From Bremerella volcania (lineage in GTDB: Bacteria; Planctomycetota; Planctomycetia; Pirellulales; Pirellulaceae), in contig NZ_CP036289.1 of assembly GCF_007748115.1 (NCBI RefSeq), positions 5,952,001 through 6,016,000 on the forward strand: 64,000 bases of DNA, read 5' to 3'. The translations under genes were made by a program, and so were the position numbers. The first letter of the stretch is position 1. Every line of letters starts with the position of its first letter. Shown here one piece after another: positions 35,911 to 45,282 of this stretch. Under the pieces are notes generated by a model. The model ran no database searches and was not told the origin of the DNA. It saw only the letters and a program-made list of their open reading frames with translations.

Positions 35911-36387
35911 TTAGCTGCCGAACTGGTTGTTGTCAGCTTCGTCCAGCAGTGTCTTGATGTCTTCAACAGACTTTGACTGCTTCAAAAACTTGCAGAACAT
36001 GTCATCGCGTAGCTGACGCGAAATGTTTTCCAGGGCTCGCAGGTGGTCACCAGGACGATCCGGAGGAGAAACCAACAGGAAGAACAGGTGCACGGATTCG
36101 CCATCCAGGCTGTTAAAGTCGACACCTTCGCTGCTGACACCAACCGTGCCAACCAGCTTCTCGACGCTAGGGTGTTTCGTGTGAGGGACGGCTATTCCAC
36201 GGCCAATACCGGTGCTGCCGAGCTCTTCGCGTTTGAGGATGGCCTTGATAATGCTATCGGCGCTGTCTTCCATGATGTCGCCAGACGCCACGAGACTTGC
36301 CGCCAATTCACGGATGACGGCCTCTTTGTCCTTCGACTCTAATTCCGGCTTGATTGCCTTAACGCTGATAAAATCGGCAAACTTCAT
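35911..36387 (-). CDS. ptsN: PTS EIIA (fructose/nitrogen-type, PtsN-like)
   Basis: A 158-residue EIIA domain of the fructose/mannitol/Ntr class. The phospho-acceptor is His69 in GIGRGIAVPHTKHP, followed by HLFFLLVSPPDRPGDHLRALENISRQL. It stands alone without EIIB or EIIC, which is the regulatory PtsN arrangement rather than a sugar-transport one. It follows hpf on the same strand (99 bp), as ptsN does near rpoN/hpf in proteobacteria. Confidence 0.92.
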   Translation of the reverse strand: MKFADFISVKAIKPELESKDKEAVIRELAASLVASGDIMEDSADSIIKAILKREELGSTGIGRGIAVPHTKHPSVEKLVGTVGVSSEGVDFNSLDGESVHLFFLLVSPPDRPGDHLRALENISRQLRDDMFCKFLKQSKSVEDIKTLLDEADNNQFGS

Positions 36388-36486
36388 TAGCTAGGTTCCT
36401 TTTCATGGTGGACCGGGCCGGTAACAAGTCGCTGCAAAGACTCGGTGCCAGATGTCCAGCGTAGTTTCGCCAGTTTGGTCGCTGTT

Positions 36487-36828
36487 CTATCCCTCGAAGT
36501 TCGTTTCGGCATCAGTGGCGGGCTGTCCCTTACCACGATGCGCCTTCAGCTTTTCTTTGTGCTTACGGAGCTGCTGTTCCATCTTGTGGATGGTGCTATC
36601 TAAAGCCGCTAGGAGGCTTTCCGCTTTGTCCGTCGCCACAAAGTCTTCCGTCTTCTCGGCCGTGACTCGTAATTCAACCTCTGGTTTATCGGTATGTTCC
36701 AGATCGATCGTAACTTCCACCGCAGTGATACGCTCGAACAACCGATTCAACTTAGAAACTTTCTCGGTGATTGTTTCTTGTGAGGCAGGACTCAATTGAC
36801 CATGGCGCGTTGAAATGTTGACTTGCAC
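36487..36828 (-). CDS. hpf: Ribosome hibernation-promoting factor (HPF/YfiA family)
   Basis: A 113-residue short-type HPF/RaiA protein that binds the 30S decoding region and silences ribosomes under stress. It begins MQVNISTRHGQLSPASQETI and has the typical alternation KLNRLFERITAVEVTIDLEH and ELRVTAEKTEDFVATDKAESLLAALDSTIHKMEQQLRKHKEK. The C-terminal dimerisation domain of long HPF is absent. It is the first gene of the PTS cluster. Confidence 0.92.
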   Translation of the reverse strand: MQVNISTRHGQLSPASQETITEKVSKLNRLFERITAVEVTIDLEHTDKPEVELRVTAEKTEDFVATDKAESLLAALDSTIHKMEQQLRKHKEKLKAHRGKGQPATDAETNFEG

Positions 36829-37247
36829 GTATGAAATCTCCTGACGGGACGATCCGGCTTAATGGGGCTAAAGCTCGACATATCGGTTAGCTAACCAGAC
36901 ACGACTACGGAGAGGTAGTCCCCGTTTCATCATGGATGCTATAGCGGAAACCACCCAGTTTACAAGCAAGCGATCAGGCTGACAAATGGAGCCACTACCC
37001 GTTTCCGTCCAATTTTTAGACGTTTTTCGTAAACCGAGTAGTGCTAAGTGGCATTCCCCGATCATCCGTTCGCCACGAGCAATCCCCCCGAGAAGGCGAT
37101 AGTTCGACGCAATTTAAGAGAGTTCGCCGCTAATATGATCACAACGGCGGCTTGTAGCTACCTGCGATGAGGTTCCACGAGGCGGCAGATCAAGCTTGAA
37201 TGGCATAGCCGTAAGAGCTACCTGCCCGATGATTTTTCCTCATTCGG
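36829..37247. other. Intergenic region upstream of hpf
   Basis: A 419-base gap. The hpf promoter should lie here. I see no RNA gene, repeat or convincing reading frame; a 65-codon minus-strand frame (36868-37065) has no supporting signals. Confidence 0.4.
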
Positions 37248-39044
37248 CTATCGTATTTGCCGCTGCGAAAGCTGAAAACGGGCCCAAGTCTGGACAGCTG
37301 GCTCGGGATGCCCGAGCAGTGACTTCAGTTGCAGACGCGTCTCACCGGTTAGCTGATCGTCGGAAAACCCACAGATCAGCCGATAGATCAGGGGGCCATG
37401 CTCAGGATTCTGCTGCAAAAGCATACGCTTCGTGTTTCCCACCAACGCGGAATCCTGTGCCCATAAGTTCCGGAGTTCCACCAAGTACGAGCCTGGAATT
37501 TGGTGACCCTGAAACTGGCTCCAGATTTCTGACCAGGCATCGGTGAGCCCCAATTGGGTGAGCGTCATTGCTGCGGCGAGACGTTCACGGGAAACTTCCG
37601 AAGATAGCGTATCGTGAAGAAAGCGAATGGGTTCGCTTGAGGCTTGAACGGTCTCGGCAAGCGTCGAATCCGAACCTTCATGCTGCATTTCATCGAGAAC
37701 GCTCGTATCGCCACCCCGAACTCCGTGCTTCACATGGGAGATGACCATTTGCCCATGCTCCAGCGGAATGGGGCCGCGACATCCGGGAATCGTCAAATCG
37801 ACTTTCCCGGAGATTCCTTCAAAATGCACTTCCTGATTCGCAGTAGTGGCAGCAAAGTCGAGCCCACGAGAAACGACCGCCCTCGTGGATAATGCCAGCC
37901 GGACTGGGTCGCTGAGAGTTGCAATCTTCACTTGTTGACCAGCAACATCCATCATGAATTCCCGGTCCGATTCCATATCGATGATCAGGGTGCCATATCG
38001 CAACTTCGCGAGTCCGTCCTCGCTTAATGACAACTCGGAAAGCTGTCCCACTTCAAACCGAAGCCCTTCGCTAACCATCCGAAGCTGTCCGCCAGTGCTC
38101 ACGACAACGCGTCCGGCACCGAGTTGCTTCAAGCCTGCCGTTTGCCAAGTTTCACCCAAGAACTCTTGATAAAAACTCCCCTTGGCTTCCTCGATATCCC
38201 ACGCAAGAGCCTTTGCCGTATTTCGATCAACAGGAATCGGCATATGGAACGCCGTTGTGGCGACTTCCGGGAGTCGAGCAGGGACCGCTTCACGGGGTGA
38301 TGCCATTTCGATTGGCGTCATCGAATTGGACTGGGAAACCAGCGTGTCGGGTACGATCTGCTTTTTGGGAGTCGGCGAGGTTTCATCGGACGCGGTAGTG
38401 ACTCGCGATTTGTCTTGCCAGTGCTGGGCAATCATCGCCTCGACCTTATCGCGATTCATCGCTACGTAGGTCACCAATATCAAGACACTGGCAGCTAACG
38501 CGAACAGGCGAAACGCTCCTGCAATCCAGCCTGACTCTTCGGACTTGGTCTGAACGGGAACCTCTCGCTCGACCGACGGCGTGCTTGGTGGCGCAGATTG
38601 ATAAGCCAACGCGGGAAGATCAATTGCGAGTTCGTCACTCGTCGCGGAGATCGCCCCAATGGAACCTGGCAGGATCGCATACAGGCGCTGACGCAAGGTT
38701 GGCTCGATTGGAGTCGGCGTCGAGAGCCATTGGGAAATGATCTCATGGCACGACGCAACTTCCGCCAAGAGGCGATCCGACGCGAAGCACTCGTTTTCCA
38801 GCTTGACCACTTCTTCGGCCGGTAACGTATAGTCGAGATACCTCGCGACCTTTTCCAAGCAAACCGCTCCGCGTGCCTCAATCGCCAGCGGAACAATCTC
38901 GCGCCGTACCGCTCGGTCTTTCAAATGACGAAGCAGCTGAGCCACAAATGGGCTTTGTTCGATCTTCTGAGAGATGAGTTCCGCTTGCTGCTCATTCAAC
39001 AATCCGTGTTCATGAGCCAGCAGCGTTCGCAATGTCAGACGCAT
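37248..39044 (-). CDS. Membrane protein with planctomycete anti-sigma-like N-terminus and FecR-like region
   Basis: A 598-residue protein. The N-terminus starts MRLTLRTLLAHEHGLL, a form that opens many planctomycete regulators of anti-sigma character, and contains VARYLDYTLPAEEV and LLAEVASCHEIIS. A single transmembrane helix lies near residues 178-195 (LFALAASVLILVTYVAM). The outer part includes GQLSELSLSEDGLAKLRYGTLII and a beta-rich segment like FecR domains (residues ~300-420), ending in a helical HEAT-like region. No sigma factor gene is adjacent, so a partner is not evident. The assignment is by pattern only. Confidence 0.6.
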   Translation of the reverse strand: MRLTLRTLLAHEHGLLNEQQAELISQKIEQSPFVAQLLRHLKDRAVRREIVPLAIEARGAVCLEKVARYLDYTLPAEEVVKLENECFASDRLLAEVASCHEIISQWLSTPTPIEPTLRQRLYAILPGSIGAISATSDELAIDLPALAYQSAPPSTPSVEREVPVQTKSEESGWIAGAFRLFALAASVLILVTYVAMNRDKVEAMIAQHWQDKSRVTTASDETSPTPKKQIVPDTLVSQSNSMTPIEMASPREAVPARLPEVATTAFHMPIPVDRNTAKALAWDIEEAKGSFYQEFLGETWQTAGLKQLGAGRVVVSTGGQLRMVSEGLRFEVGQLSELSLSEDGLAKLRYGTLIIDMESDREFMMDVAGQQVKIATLSDPVRLALSTRAVVSRGLDFAATTANQEVHFEGISGKVDLTIPGCRGPIPLEHGQMVISHVKHGVRGGDTSVLDEMQHEGSDSTLAETVQASSEPIRFLHDTLSSEVSRERLAAAMTLTQLGLTDAWSEIWSQFQGHQIPGSYLVELRNLWAQDSALVGNTKRMLLQQNPEHGPLIYRLICGFSDDQLTGETRLQLKSLLGHPEPAVQTWARFQLSQRQIR

Positions 39045-39574
39045 CCGTTCCCCTGAACTTGGCTGGAAGTGGTCATTGTGTCGTTAACTTACGCGATAGC
39101 TAACAACCCGACGCATAGTAACTACATGGTAATCGTTTACCCAATAGCGATTTGCGAAGGCACCTTGCCAGCAAGGTCCTCGAAATCAGACTACTTTTTT
39201 TCATCCCATTTTTTTGACAAACATCATTTCGAAGCGTATTTCTTAACATTCAGAGTTCTCTTCCCTATCTTCGGGCAGTTTAGCAGCTCCATCGCTCGGT
39301 TGAACATGGCTAGCGGTCTAGTGCTAGCGATTAGTACGGTTCTACAACGACCCACCTGCTGAAAAGTTATTTTGCTCTAGAAAACTTGCTATCAATGCCG
39401 CTAGCAGCTGTCGATGAATGCTAATGGTCACACGGTTGTGGCCACGTGCGGCACGGTAGCCGCGCGACGCAGGAAGCCAGAGTGTGGAACGGAATCCAGA
39501 AACTCCGCATTGTTTGGCAGCTTTGAGGTTCGTCACCTCGACGGGTCCAAAGCAAAGTCGTGGAGCATTTTGTC
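39045..39574. other. Divergent intergenic region
   Basis: A 530-base gap between the anti-sigma-like gene and the BBP7-like gene. Apart from the promoter-like pair listed separately I see no RNA gene or repeat. Confidence 0.4.
39214..39242 (+). promoter_or_regulatory. Possible sigma70-type promoter for the BBP7-like gene
   Basis: TTGACA at 39214-39219 and TATTTC at 39237-39242 with 17-base spacing. The -35 is perfect and the -10 only fair. It would give a leader of over 300 bases, so its use is uncertain. Confidence 0.3.
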
Positions 39575-40939
39575 ATGAAGACGTTTCTTTCAGTACCTGG
39601 TGCCTTGGCTGGATTGCTAAGCGCCAGCGCTTTGTTCGCCCAGTCCCCTGGCGACATCAATCAATCATCGGCATATCGCCCTGGGGCGACCTACTATGCC
39701 GAGCCGAGTGCGCCCGCCAAGTTGTGGTCGCAACCAACCTCGAATGTGAGCTACAAACCCGAAGCCAGTCTCGAACCTATCCAGGGAGACAAGGCTTACA
39801 TGGACGCCCTCGAAGGTAAGCAAGAAGACCTGGGGCCACCCGCGATGCCCGGAATCGAGCAATCGGTCCTTTCCTCGGGCAACTGCGACTCGGGCGCGTG
39901 CTACGGTAGCGACGTTTACGCCGATTGCTGCATGCCTTGCAGCCGTTGGTTCGCCTACGGCGGCGCTTTGATCATGAACCGTGACCTCGAGAAAGAGGTT
40001 TGGTTGAGCTACGACGACGCAGACTACGGTCGTCAGGTCATGGGCACGCACGACGCCGGAATGGATTGGGCAGGCGGTTACGAAGTTCGCCTGGGCAAAT
40101 ACACCGGTTGCGGCACTTGGGCTTGGGAAGGTGTATTCTGGGCAATTCGTGATACTACCGAGTTCCAAGTGAACGACACGCAAGTTACCGGCAACTTGAA
40201 TACCGTCCTGGAAGACGCGTTCCAAGGTCTTTCTTACGACAGTGGCGGTGGTTTGTCGAATATCGAAAACTACTACAACAACGCCTTGAATCACCGACTT
40301 CGCCGTACATCGGATTTCTATAACATTGAATTGAACCTGTTCCAAGATCCAACCATGTTCTCTTGCAACTCGGGCTGCAACAGCTTCTCGGTTGGCGTCC
40401 TGGGGGGTGTTCGCTACTTCCGATTCGCTGAATCGTTGTCCTTCTCAGCTGACACGGTCGACTACAGCTACACCGGCCAGGTCGACGAAGTGAACTACGA
40501 TATCGACGTCTCGAACAACCTGATCGGTCCACAGATCGGCTTTATCACCAACATGACGCACGGTTGCTGGAACGTTCACCTGGCTACCAAGCTCGGTATC
40601 TATGGAAACATTGTTACGCAAGATTCCGAACTATACGGTTCCAATGGGTACGCCGTTGTCAACAATGTCCTCAGCCCCAACAACGGCCAGGAGTTCAACC
40701 TGAGCAGCTCGCGAGGTCGCGTCACCTTCCTGGGTGAATTTGACCTGGGCGTCGACTACAAAGTGTTCAACTGCCTTACGTTCACCGGTGGTTACCGAGC
40801 CCTCGCCGTCAGCGGTGTTGGCCTGGCAGCCGACCAGATCCCGCAAAACTTTGAAGACTTCGCCGTTATCAACGACGTGCAAGCTTCAAGCGACGTGATC
40901 CTTCATGGTGCTTACCTCGGCGGCGAGTTCGTCTGGTAA
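39575..40939 (+). CDS. Outer-membrane beta-barrel protein, BBP7-like
   Basis: A 454-residue protein with a signal peptide (MKTFLSVPGALAGLLSAS, cleaved near ALFAQ). The start is at 39575, ten bases after GGAG. After a ~95-residue linker there is a Cys-rich entry (DCCMPCSRWFAYGGALIMNRD), then alternating polar and aromatic strands (WAGGYEVRLGKYTG, VGVLGGVRYFRFAESLSFS, FDLGVDYKVFNCLTFTGGYRAL) and a terminal GAYLGGEFVW, typical of a C-terminal barrel strand. This matches the BBP7 family of planctomycete outer-membrane proteins from memory. A strong terminator follows. Confidence 0.75.
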   Translation: MKTFLSVPGALAGLLSASALFAQSPGDINQSSAYRPGATYYAEPSAPAKLWSQPTSNVSYKPEASLEPIQGDKAYMDALEGKQEDLGPPAMPGIEQSVLSSGNCDSGACYGSDVYADCCMPCSRWFAYGGALIMNRDLEKEVWLSYDDADYGRQVMGTHDAGMDWAGGYEVRLGKYTGCGTWAWEGVFWAIRDTTEFQVNDTQVTGNLNTVLEDAFQGLSYDSGGGLSNIENYYNNALNHRLRRTSDFYNIELNLFQDPTMFSCNSGCNSFSVGVLGGVRYFRFAESLSFSADTVDYSYTGQVDEVNYDIDVSNNLIGPQIGFITNMTHGCWNVHLATKLGIYGNIVTQDSELYGSNGYAVVNNVLSPNNGQEFNLSSSRGRVTFLGEFDLGVDYKVFNCLTFTGGYRALAVSGVGLAADQIPQNFEDFAVINDVQASSDVILHGAYLGGEFVW

Positions 40940-40976
40940 GGCAAAACGTTCACGACCTGTTATGCCAAACAGAAAA

Positions 40977-41005
40977 AAGCCGTTCCTTTGGGAGCGGCTT
41001 TTTTT
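40977..41005 (+). terminator. Rho-independent terminator after BBP7-like gene
   Basis: A 10-bp stem (40977-40986 with 40991-41000, one G-T pair), a TTTG loop and a run of T to 41005, 38 bases after the stop codon. Confidence 0.88.
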
Positions 41006-41077
41006 AGTTCTTGCCCTATCTTCTGAGCTTCCTCGCTAGGGGACCACGAGTGATGCGGCGAAGAATTTGTGCGCTGC

Positions 41078-41983
41078 TTAGGTGGCCGACTTCTGCAGGC
41101 TTTGATTATATAGTTCGACAAGCGTGACCGACGGGTTGGCCAGCTTAAGAACCGGAGCGAACTCTTCGTAATCAGCATCGACCTTTTCCAGGGTCTCCGC
41201 GATCGATGGGCCGCCCTTCATGACTTTACCGTAGGCCGACTGGAAGCGTTCCAGTTCTTTCCACGACTCATCGGCAGTCGCCGGCAACAATGCCGAGAGG
41301 GCAACAGCAACACGGCCTGGGTCTTTTTCGGGAGCGGCCAGGTAATCTTCCAAGTCCAGGTGCGATTCAATCAGTTCCGCAAATGCTTCCGGCAAGCTCC
41401 AACCACGAGCGATCACGCCGCCAGCTTCGGCATGGGTCCATCCGAAGGTTTCACGTTCCAGGTCAGAAATACGTGCTTGACCTTCGCTGCGGCCTTCAAT
41501 CAGCGTACGGTACTTGTCGCCGAGTTCTTTCGCCAGCAGCGGAACGGCCATGTCTTGTAGCAGTGCGGCAGCAAAAAGATCCTCGGCATCTTTCAATCCC
41601 AGATGCTTGCCAACAGCCCGGGCAAACAAACCGCGGCGCAGAGAATCTTGCCACAGGCTCTTGAGGTCAAACGGCCCACTCTTTGGGTTGGGCATTAAGC
41701 TGAACACGGCACTCCAGAGTGCGAAATTCTTGATCGTACGAATTCCAACGAGCGTAATGGCGAGTTTGACGTTGGAAATCTCTCGCGAGAAGCCGAAATA
41801 GGACGAATTGACGAATCGCAATACCTGTCCGGTCAGCCCGGGATCTGCCTCGATTGGTACCGCAAATTCGGCGGGGCCGTTTTCGGGATCCTGAGCGAGC
41901 TCCAACAAGCGAATGGCACTTTGCGGCAAAGCTGGCAATTGAGCTCCGGCCAGCAGGTCTTTCAGAGAAGTATTTTGCGTCAT
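41078..41983 (-). CDS. HDOD domain protein
   Basis: A 301-residue protein that is mostly one HDOD (metal-dependent HD-related output) domain, used in signalling. Segments are LPALPQSAIRLLELAQDPE, EADPGLTGQVLRFVNSSYF, NVKLAITLVGIRTIKNFALW, and LFAAALLQDMAVPLLAKEL. The HD metal residues are degenerate, as usual for HDOD. I chose the ATG at 41983; 41995 is an alternative. There is no attached REC or GGDEF domain. It is encoded alone between the BBP7-like gene and the two-component region. Confidence 0.88.
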   Translation of the reverse strand: MTQNTSLKDLLAGAQLPALPQSAIRLLELAQDPENGPAEFAVPIEADPGLTGQVLRFVNSSYFGFSREISNVKLAITLVGIRTIKNFALWSAVFSLMPNPKSGPFDLKSLWQDSLRRGLFARAVGKHLGLKDAEDLFAAALLQDMAVPLLAKELGDKYRTLIEGRSEGQARISDLERETFGWTHAEAGGVIARGWSLPEAFAELIESHLDLEDYLAAPEKDPGRVAVALSALLPATADESWKELERFQSAYGKVMKGGPSIAETLEKVDADYEEFAPVLKLANPSVTLVELYNQSLQKSAT

Positions 41984-42359
41984 CGTGATTCTCATCCCGT
42001 CAATTCTGGAAGCGAAAAGTTCCCCCGGTCGCCCTGTTCTGAATGCAGACCGCACGTGAAATAAATAGGTCACGGCACACCTTGGGGCAACTTTCGATTC
42101 GCGAAGATTGAGCTTTCACGGAAATCCGCCAGTCTCGCTCACGCATCGCGTTTCCATAACGCAACATCACATCGAGACTGGATGAGGCCAAAACGCCTCA
42201 AGAATGATCCATATCGGCACCTCACCTCATGCCATAACCTCTTTTGTAAAAAGGAATTAGCAACTTCCAAAGACTCTTCAAACGGTGATGGCACATTCCC
42301 TGCAAAACAGGCTAAGGACAGCATTCTCCTTCTCATGATTTTGCAGAAACGAACTTCCC
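41984..42359. other. Divergent intergenic region
   Basis: A 376-base gap. A hairpin TGAGGC-CAAAAC-GCCTCA lies at 42183-42200, without a U-run. No other feature is visible. Confidence 0.4.
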
Positions 42360-42632
42360 GTGATTCGCGTGCTTCTCTGGTCTTTTCTCGTGCTCGGGGC
42401 AATTTGGATCGCCACATCCATGGTATTGCCAACGTCTGGCCCAGCGGCCCAGAAGGAAGTTACCATCGTCTGGCGGAAAACCGACGAGGGATGGCTGCGA
42501 GCCGAGAGTTGGCTCGTGGCGAAAGACTATCTCTACCAGGAACCCAAACCACCGCTTTACCCCATGACGCTCCTGCCGATCATTATCACATTGAGTGTCG
42601 GAGCGTTGGTGCTGGGCCAGCCAAGAGACTGA
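42360..42632 (+). CDS. Small two-helix membrane protein
   Basis: A 90-residue protein starting at GTG with an N-terminal helix (VLLWSFLVLGAIWIATSMVL) and a C-terminal helix (MTLLPIIITLSVGALVL) that flank a polar loop (KTDEGWLRAESWLVAKDYLYQ). I see no ribosome site, and the family is unknown to me. The two clean hydrophobic helices in this frame support it being real. It is convergent with the FixJ-like regulator gene, with stop codons 18 bp apart. Confidence 0.5.
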   Translation: MIRVLLWSFLVLGAIWIATSMVLPTSGPAAQKEVTIVWRKTDEGWLRAESWLVAKDYLYQEPKPPLYPMTLLPIIITLSVGALVLGQPRD

Positions 42633-42650
42633 AGTTGGGCTGCGAATGAT

Positions 42651-43313
42651 TTATTCTTCTTCCGTGTCGTCGCCAGAGTCGCTATTCGATTCAATCTCAG
42701 CGCGAAGTTCGTCAATCTTCATCGCCAGCCTGGTCAAGTCGGGAATGTTATCGACGTTCATTTTCTTGAAGACGTTGTGCCGACGAGCCTCGACCGTTCG
42801 GAGGCTAACGTCCAGCCGATTGGCAATCACTTTGTTTGCCTTGCCGACCATCATCAGTTTCATGACGTCACGTTCACCGGCATTCAGCTTCTCATAGTTT
42901 TCCTTGGCTTCGGTCGACTCTCTCGATTCCTGTCGCCAGCGGGCATCCAAGGCGATCGCTTCGTTTACTGCGTCGATGATTTCCTGCTGCTGGCAAGGCT
43001 TTTCCAGAAAGGTGATCGCACCATTCCGCATCGCCTTCACGGCAATCTGCATGTTGGCATGAGCCGAAATCAGAATCACGGGAATCCGTTCTCCCATCTC
43101 GACCAATTGTTCCTGTAGCTCTAAGCCACTGAGTCCCAACATTCTCATATCGGTCACGACGCAACCAGGGCGGCTGGCATCAAACGCTTGCAAGTACTGT
43201 TCGGCGGACGCGAACGTTTCGACTTGAAGGCCGAGGGAACGAATGAGCATCCCTATCGATTCACGTGCCGCTGGGTCGTCGTCAATGACAAACACGGTCG
43301 GATTCGTCGGCAT
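42651..43313 (-). CDS. FixJ-type response regulator (receiver plus LuxR/GerE HTH)
   Basis: A 220-residue regulator. The receiver starts VFVIDDDPAARES, the phospho-acceptor Asp is in CVVTDMRMLGLSG, and the switch residues are VILISAHA and FLEKPCQQQEI. The output is a LuxR-family helix-turn-helix (LNAGERDVMKLMMVGKANKVIANRL and SLRTVEARRHNVFKKM). The C-terminal ~20 residues are acidic. It overlaps the sensor kinase gene by 32 bp and is its presumed partner. Target genes are unknown. Confidence 0.93.
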   Translation of the reverse strand: MPTNPTVFVIDDDPAARESIGMLIRSLGLQVETFASAEQYLQAFDASRPGCVVTDMRMLGLSGLELQEQLVEMGERIPVILISAHANMQIAVKAMRNGAITFLEKPCQQQEIIDAVNEAIALDARWRQESRESTEAKENYEKLNAGERDVMKLMMVGKANKVIANRLDVSLRTVEARRHNVFKKMNVDNIPDLTRLAMKIDELRAEIESNSDSGDDTEEE

Positions 43314-45207
43314 AACCAGTTACCTGTTGGAGGGAAGTTGGAAGCGTGAAGAAAAAGATCGTACCGCGTGCGGAGCCCGATTCAACCCAAATCTTGCCCC
43401 CATGCGACTCGACAATTGTGCGGCTAATGGATAAGCCCATCCCCATTCCCTTTTCCTTGGTCGATTGAAAAGCCTCGAACACATCGAAGCCTGGAGGGAG
43501 GCCTACACCATAATCGCGCACGGAAACCTGAACCATTGGCTCATTCTTAGTCTCAACAAGGCATGTCTTGATCTCGATGATACGTTCAGCGTTGGTGTCG
43601 TCAATCGCATCAATCGCATTAGTAATCAAATTAATCAGAACCTGCTCTATCTGAATTCTATCGACAAATACACTGGGCGTCGAAGGATCTATCTCCAGAG
43701 AAATCTCGATTGCCTGTTCTTCCAGAAGCGGCGTCAGGAGTGCAATGGAATCGCCAAGCAAATCATTTATCTCGACAGACTCTGCCTTAGGGGCCGTGCG
43801 ACTCACGAAATTTCGAAGACGGCGAATGATTTCGGCAGCACGCCGGGCTTGCTGGCCAATTCGAGAAACGCACTGCTGCAGACTCGGCTTATCAATCCCA
43901 TCCGGCGACTTGAGAAGGTTCTCGCAAGTCCCGGCATAGTTCGATATTGCGTACAGCGGTTGATTCACCTCATGAGCGAGCCCGGCGACTAACTCCCCCA
44001 TCGCCGTCAGTCGCAGAAAATGAGCTAGTTCCGCATTATGTCGTCGGATTTCTTCCTCGGCATTCACCTTTTCCGTGATGTCATGCACGACGCCAACGAC
44101 ATGCGAGTTCTGGCTGTCTGAGACTTGCACCGGAGAGATCGAGATTTCAACCCAGCGAAACTCGTCGTTTTCAGCATGGATCCGGATCGTATCTCGCGCA
44201 GACTGCCGGGAATGAATCCCGGCGACAATCAAGCGCAAGCGGGCATCGTATCGCGAATCGCACCGAATCACTTTCAGCCCGATTTGCCCTACCAGTTCGC
44301 GACTGCAGCCGACGATCTCGAGAAATGCCTGGTTGCAGTCGACAACTTTGATCTCACCCTTCGAAAGTTGAACAATGAAAATGCCATCTCCCGCCGAAGC
44401 AATGGCGCGATCGCGAATACGCATTTCCGTTTCGGCTGCTTTACGCAGCGTGATGTCTTGGAACACGTACTGCGTGGCATTCTGACCGTAGTAGTCAACT
44501 GAGGTCGTCATCAACTCGACATCGAGTAGAGTCCCGTCAACTCGACGCAGGACGTATTCGTTCAATTGAGTTGGCGAACGCGTATCAGCATCTCTTCCAT
44601 CGGCATAGGCCAGGGCCGCAATATCAGGAATATCGAACGTTTCGATCGGCTTTCCTACCACTTCGCTGGTGGAACTTGCCCGCAAACATTTTTGAGCCAT
44701 TCCATTGGCGAGGACTATTCTTCCTTCACAGGCAACTACGATGGACGTCGGAGAGTGATCGATCAGCGCTCGATAACGCTGCTCGCTATTGCGCAGCGCT
44801 TCTTCGGCTTCCATCTTCTCGCGTTGCAGTCGCCACTCCCGAATCGACCGTTTGGCCAGCCGTGGCAGTTCCGCGAAGCCAGCTTCGGACTTGACGACAT
44901 AGTCGATCGCCCCCCGTTTTAATACGTCAACGGCCGTCTGCTCGTCTCCCTGACTCGTGATGATCATGACCGGATATCGCGCCGCTTTCCCTTGCGGCTC
45001 AATCAGATCGGCTCCTAAACCATCAGGCAACGAGAGGTCCACAATCACAAGATCAGGAACAGATTGCTCAATGGTGTCGCGTGCGTCCTTGAGCGAAAAG
45101 TGCGTCGAAAGTTCAAAGTCGTCTATTTCTGAACGAAACCCACGCATGATAAGTCTCGCGTGTGCGGGATCGTCTTCAACAATCAACAAACGCAACTTAC
45201 CTGCCAT
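43282..45207 (-). CDS. REC-PAS-PAS histidine kinase (FixL-like output)
   Basis: A 641-residue kinase with an unusual front-end receiver (residues ~5-125, LLIVEDDPAHARLI, Asp in LVIVDLSLPDG). Two PAS domains follow (residues ~140-265 and ~270-395; ALIDHSPTSIVVACEG; NQAFLEIVGCSREL), then a HisKA/HATPase core with H-box GLAHEVNQPLYAISNYAG, N-box NLITNAIDAIDD, and G-boxes DYGVGLPPGFD and GMGMGLSISRTI. There are no membrane helices, so it is cytosolic. The H-box type matches FixL/DctB relatives. PAS ligands cannot be named; no haem-binding His was identified with certainty. Confidence 0.92.
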   Translation of the reverse strand: MAGKLRLLIVEDDPAHARLIMRGFRSEIDDFELSTHFSLKDARDTIEQSVPDLVIVDLSLPDGLGADLIEPQGKAARYPVMIITSQGDEQTAVDVLKRGAIDYVVKSEAGFAELPRLAKRSIREWRLQREKMEAEEALRNSEQRYRALIDHSPTSIVVACEGRIVLANGMAQKCLRASSTSEVVGKPIETFDIPDIAALAYADGRDADTRSPTQLNEYVLRRVDGTLLDVELMTTSVDYYGQNATQYVFQDITLRKAAETEMRIRDRAIASAGDGIFIVQLSKGEIKVVDCNQAFLEIVGCSRELVGQIGLKVIRCDSRYDARLRLIVAGIHSRQSARDTIRIHAENDEFRWVEISISPVQVSDSQNSHVVGVVHDITEKVNAEEEIRRHNAELAHFLRLTAMGELVAGLAHEVNQPLYAISNYAGTCENLLKSPDGIDKPSLQQCVSRIGQQARRAAEIIRRLRNFVSRTAPKAESVEINDLLGDSIALLTPLLEEQAIEISLEIDPSTPSVFVDRIQIEQVLINLITNAIDAIDDTNAERIIEIKTCLVETKNEPMVQVSVRDYGVGLPPGFDVFEAFQSTKEKGMGMGLSISRTIVESHGGKIWVESGSARGTIFFFTLPTSLQQVTGYADESDRVCH

Positions 45208-45282
45208 GACTGTTCCGTAGAAAAAACGGGGATGAGCAATGCCTGACGATTTCGTCGAAGGGGATGGAAGTTGAAATCACCT

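Noticed and set aside
39665-40345. 226-codon minus-strand frame opposite the BBP7-like gene
   Set aside because: No ribosome site and lies wholly antisense to a better-supported gene.
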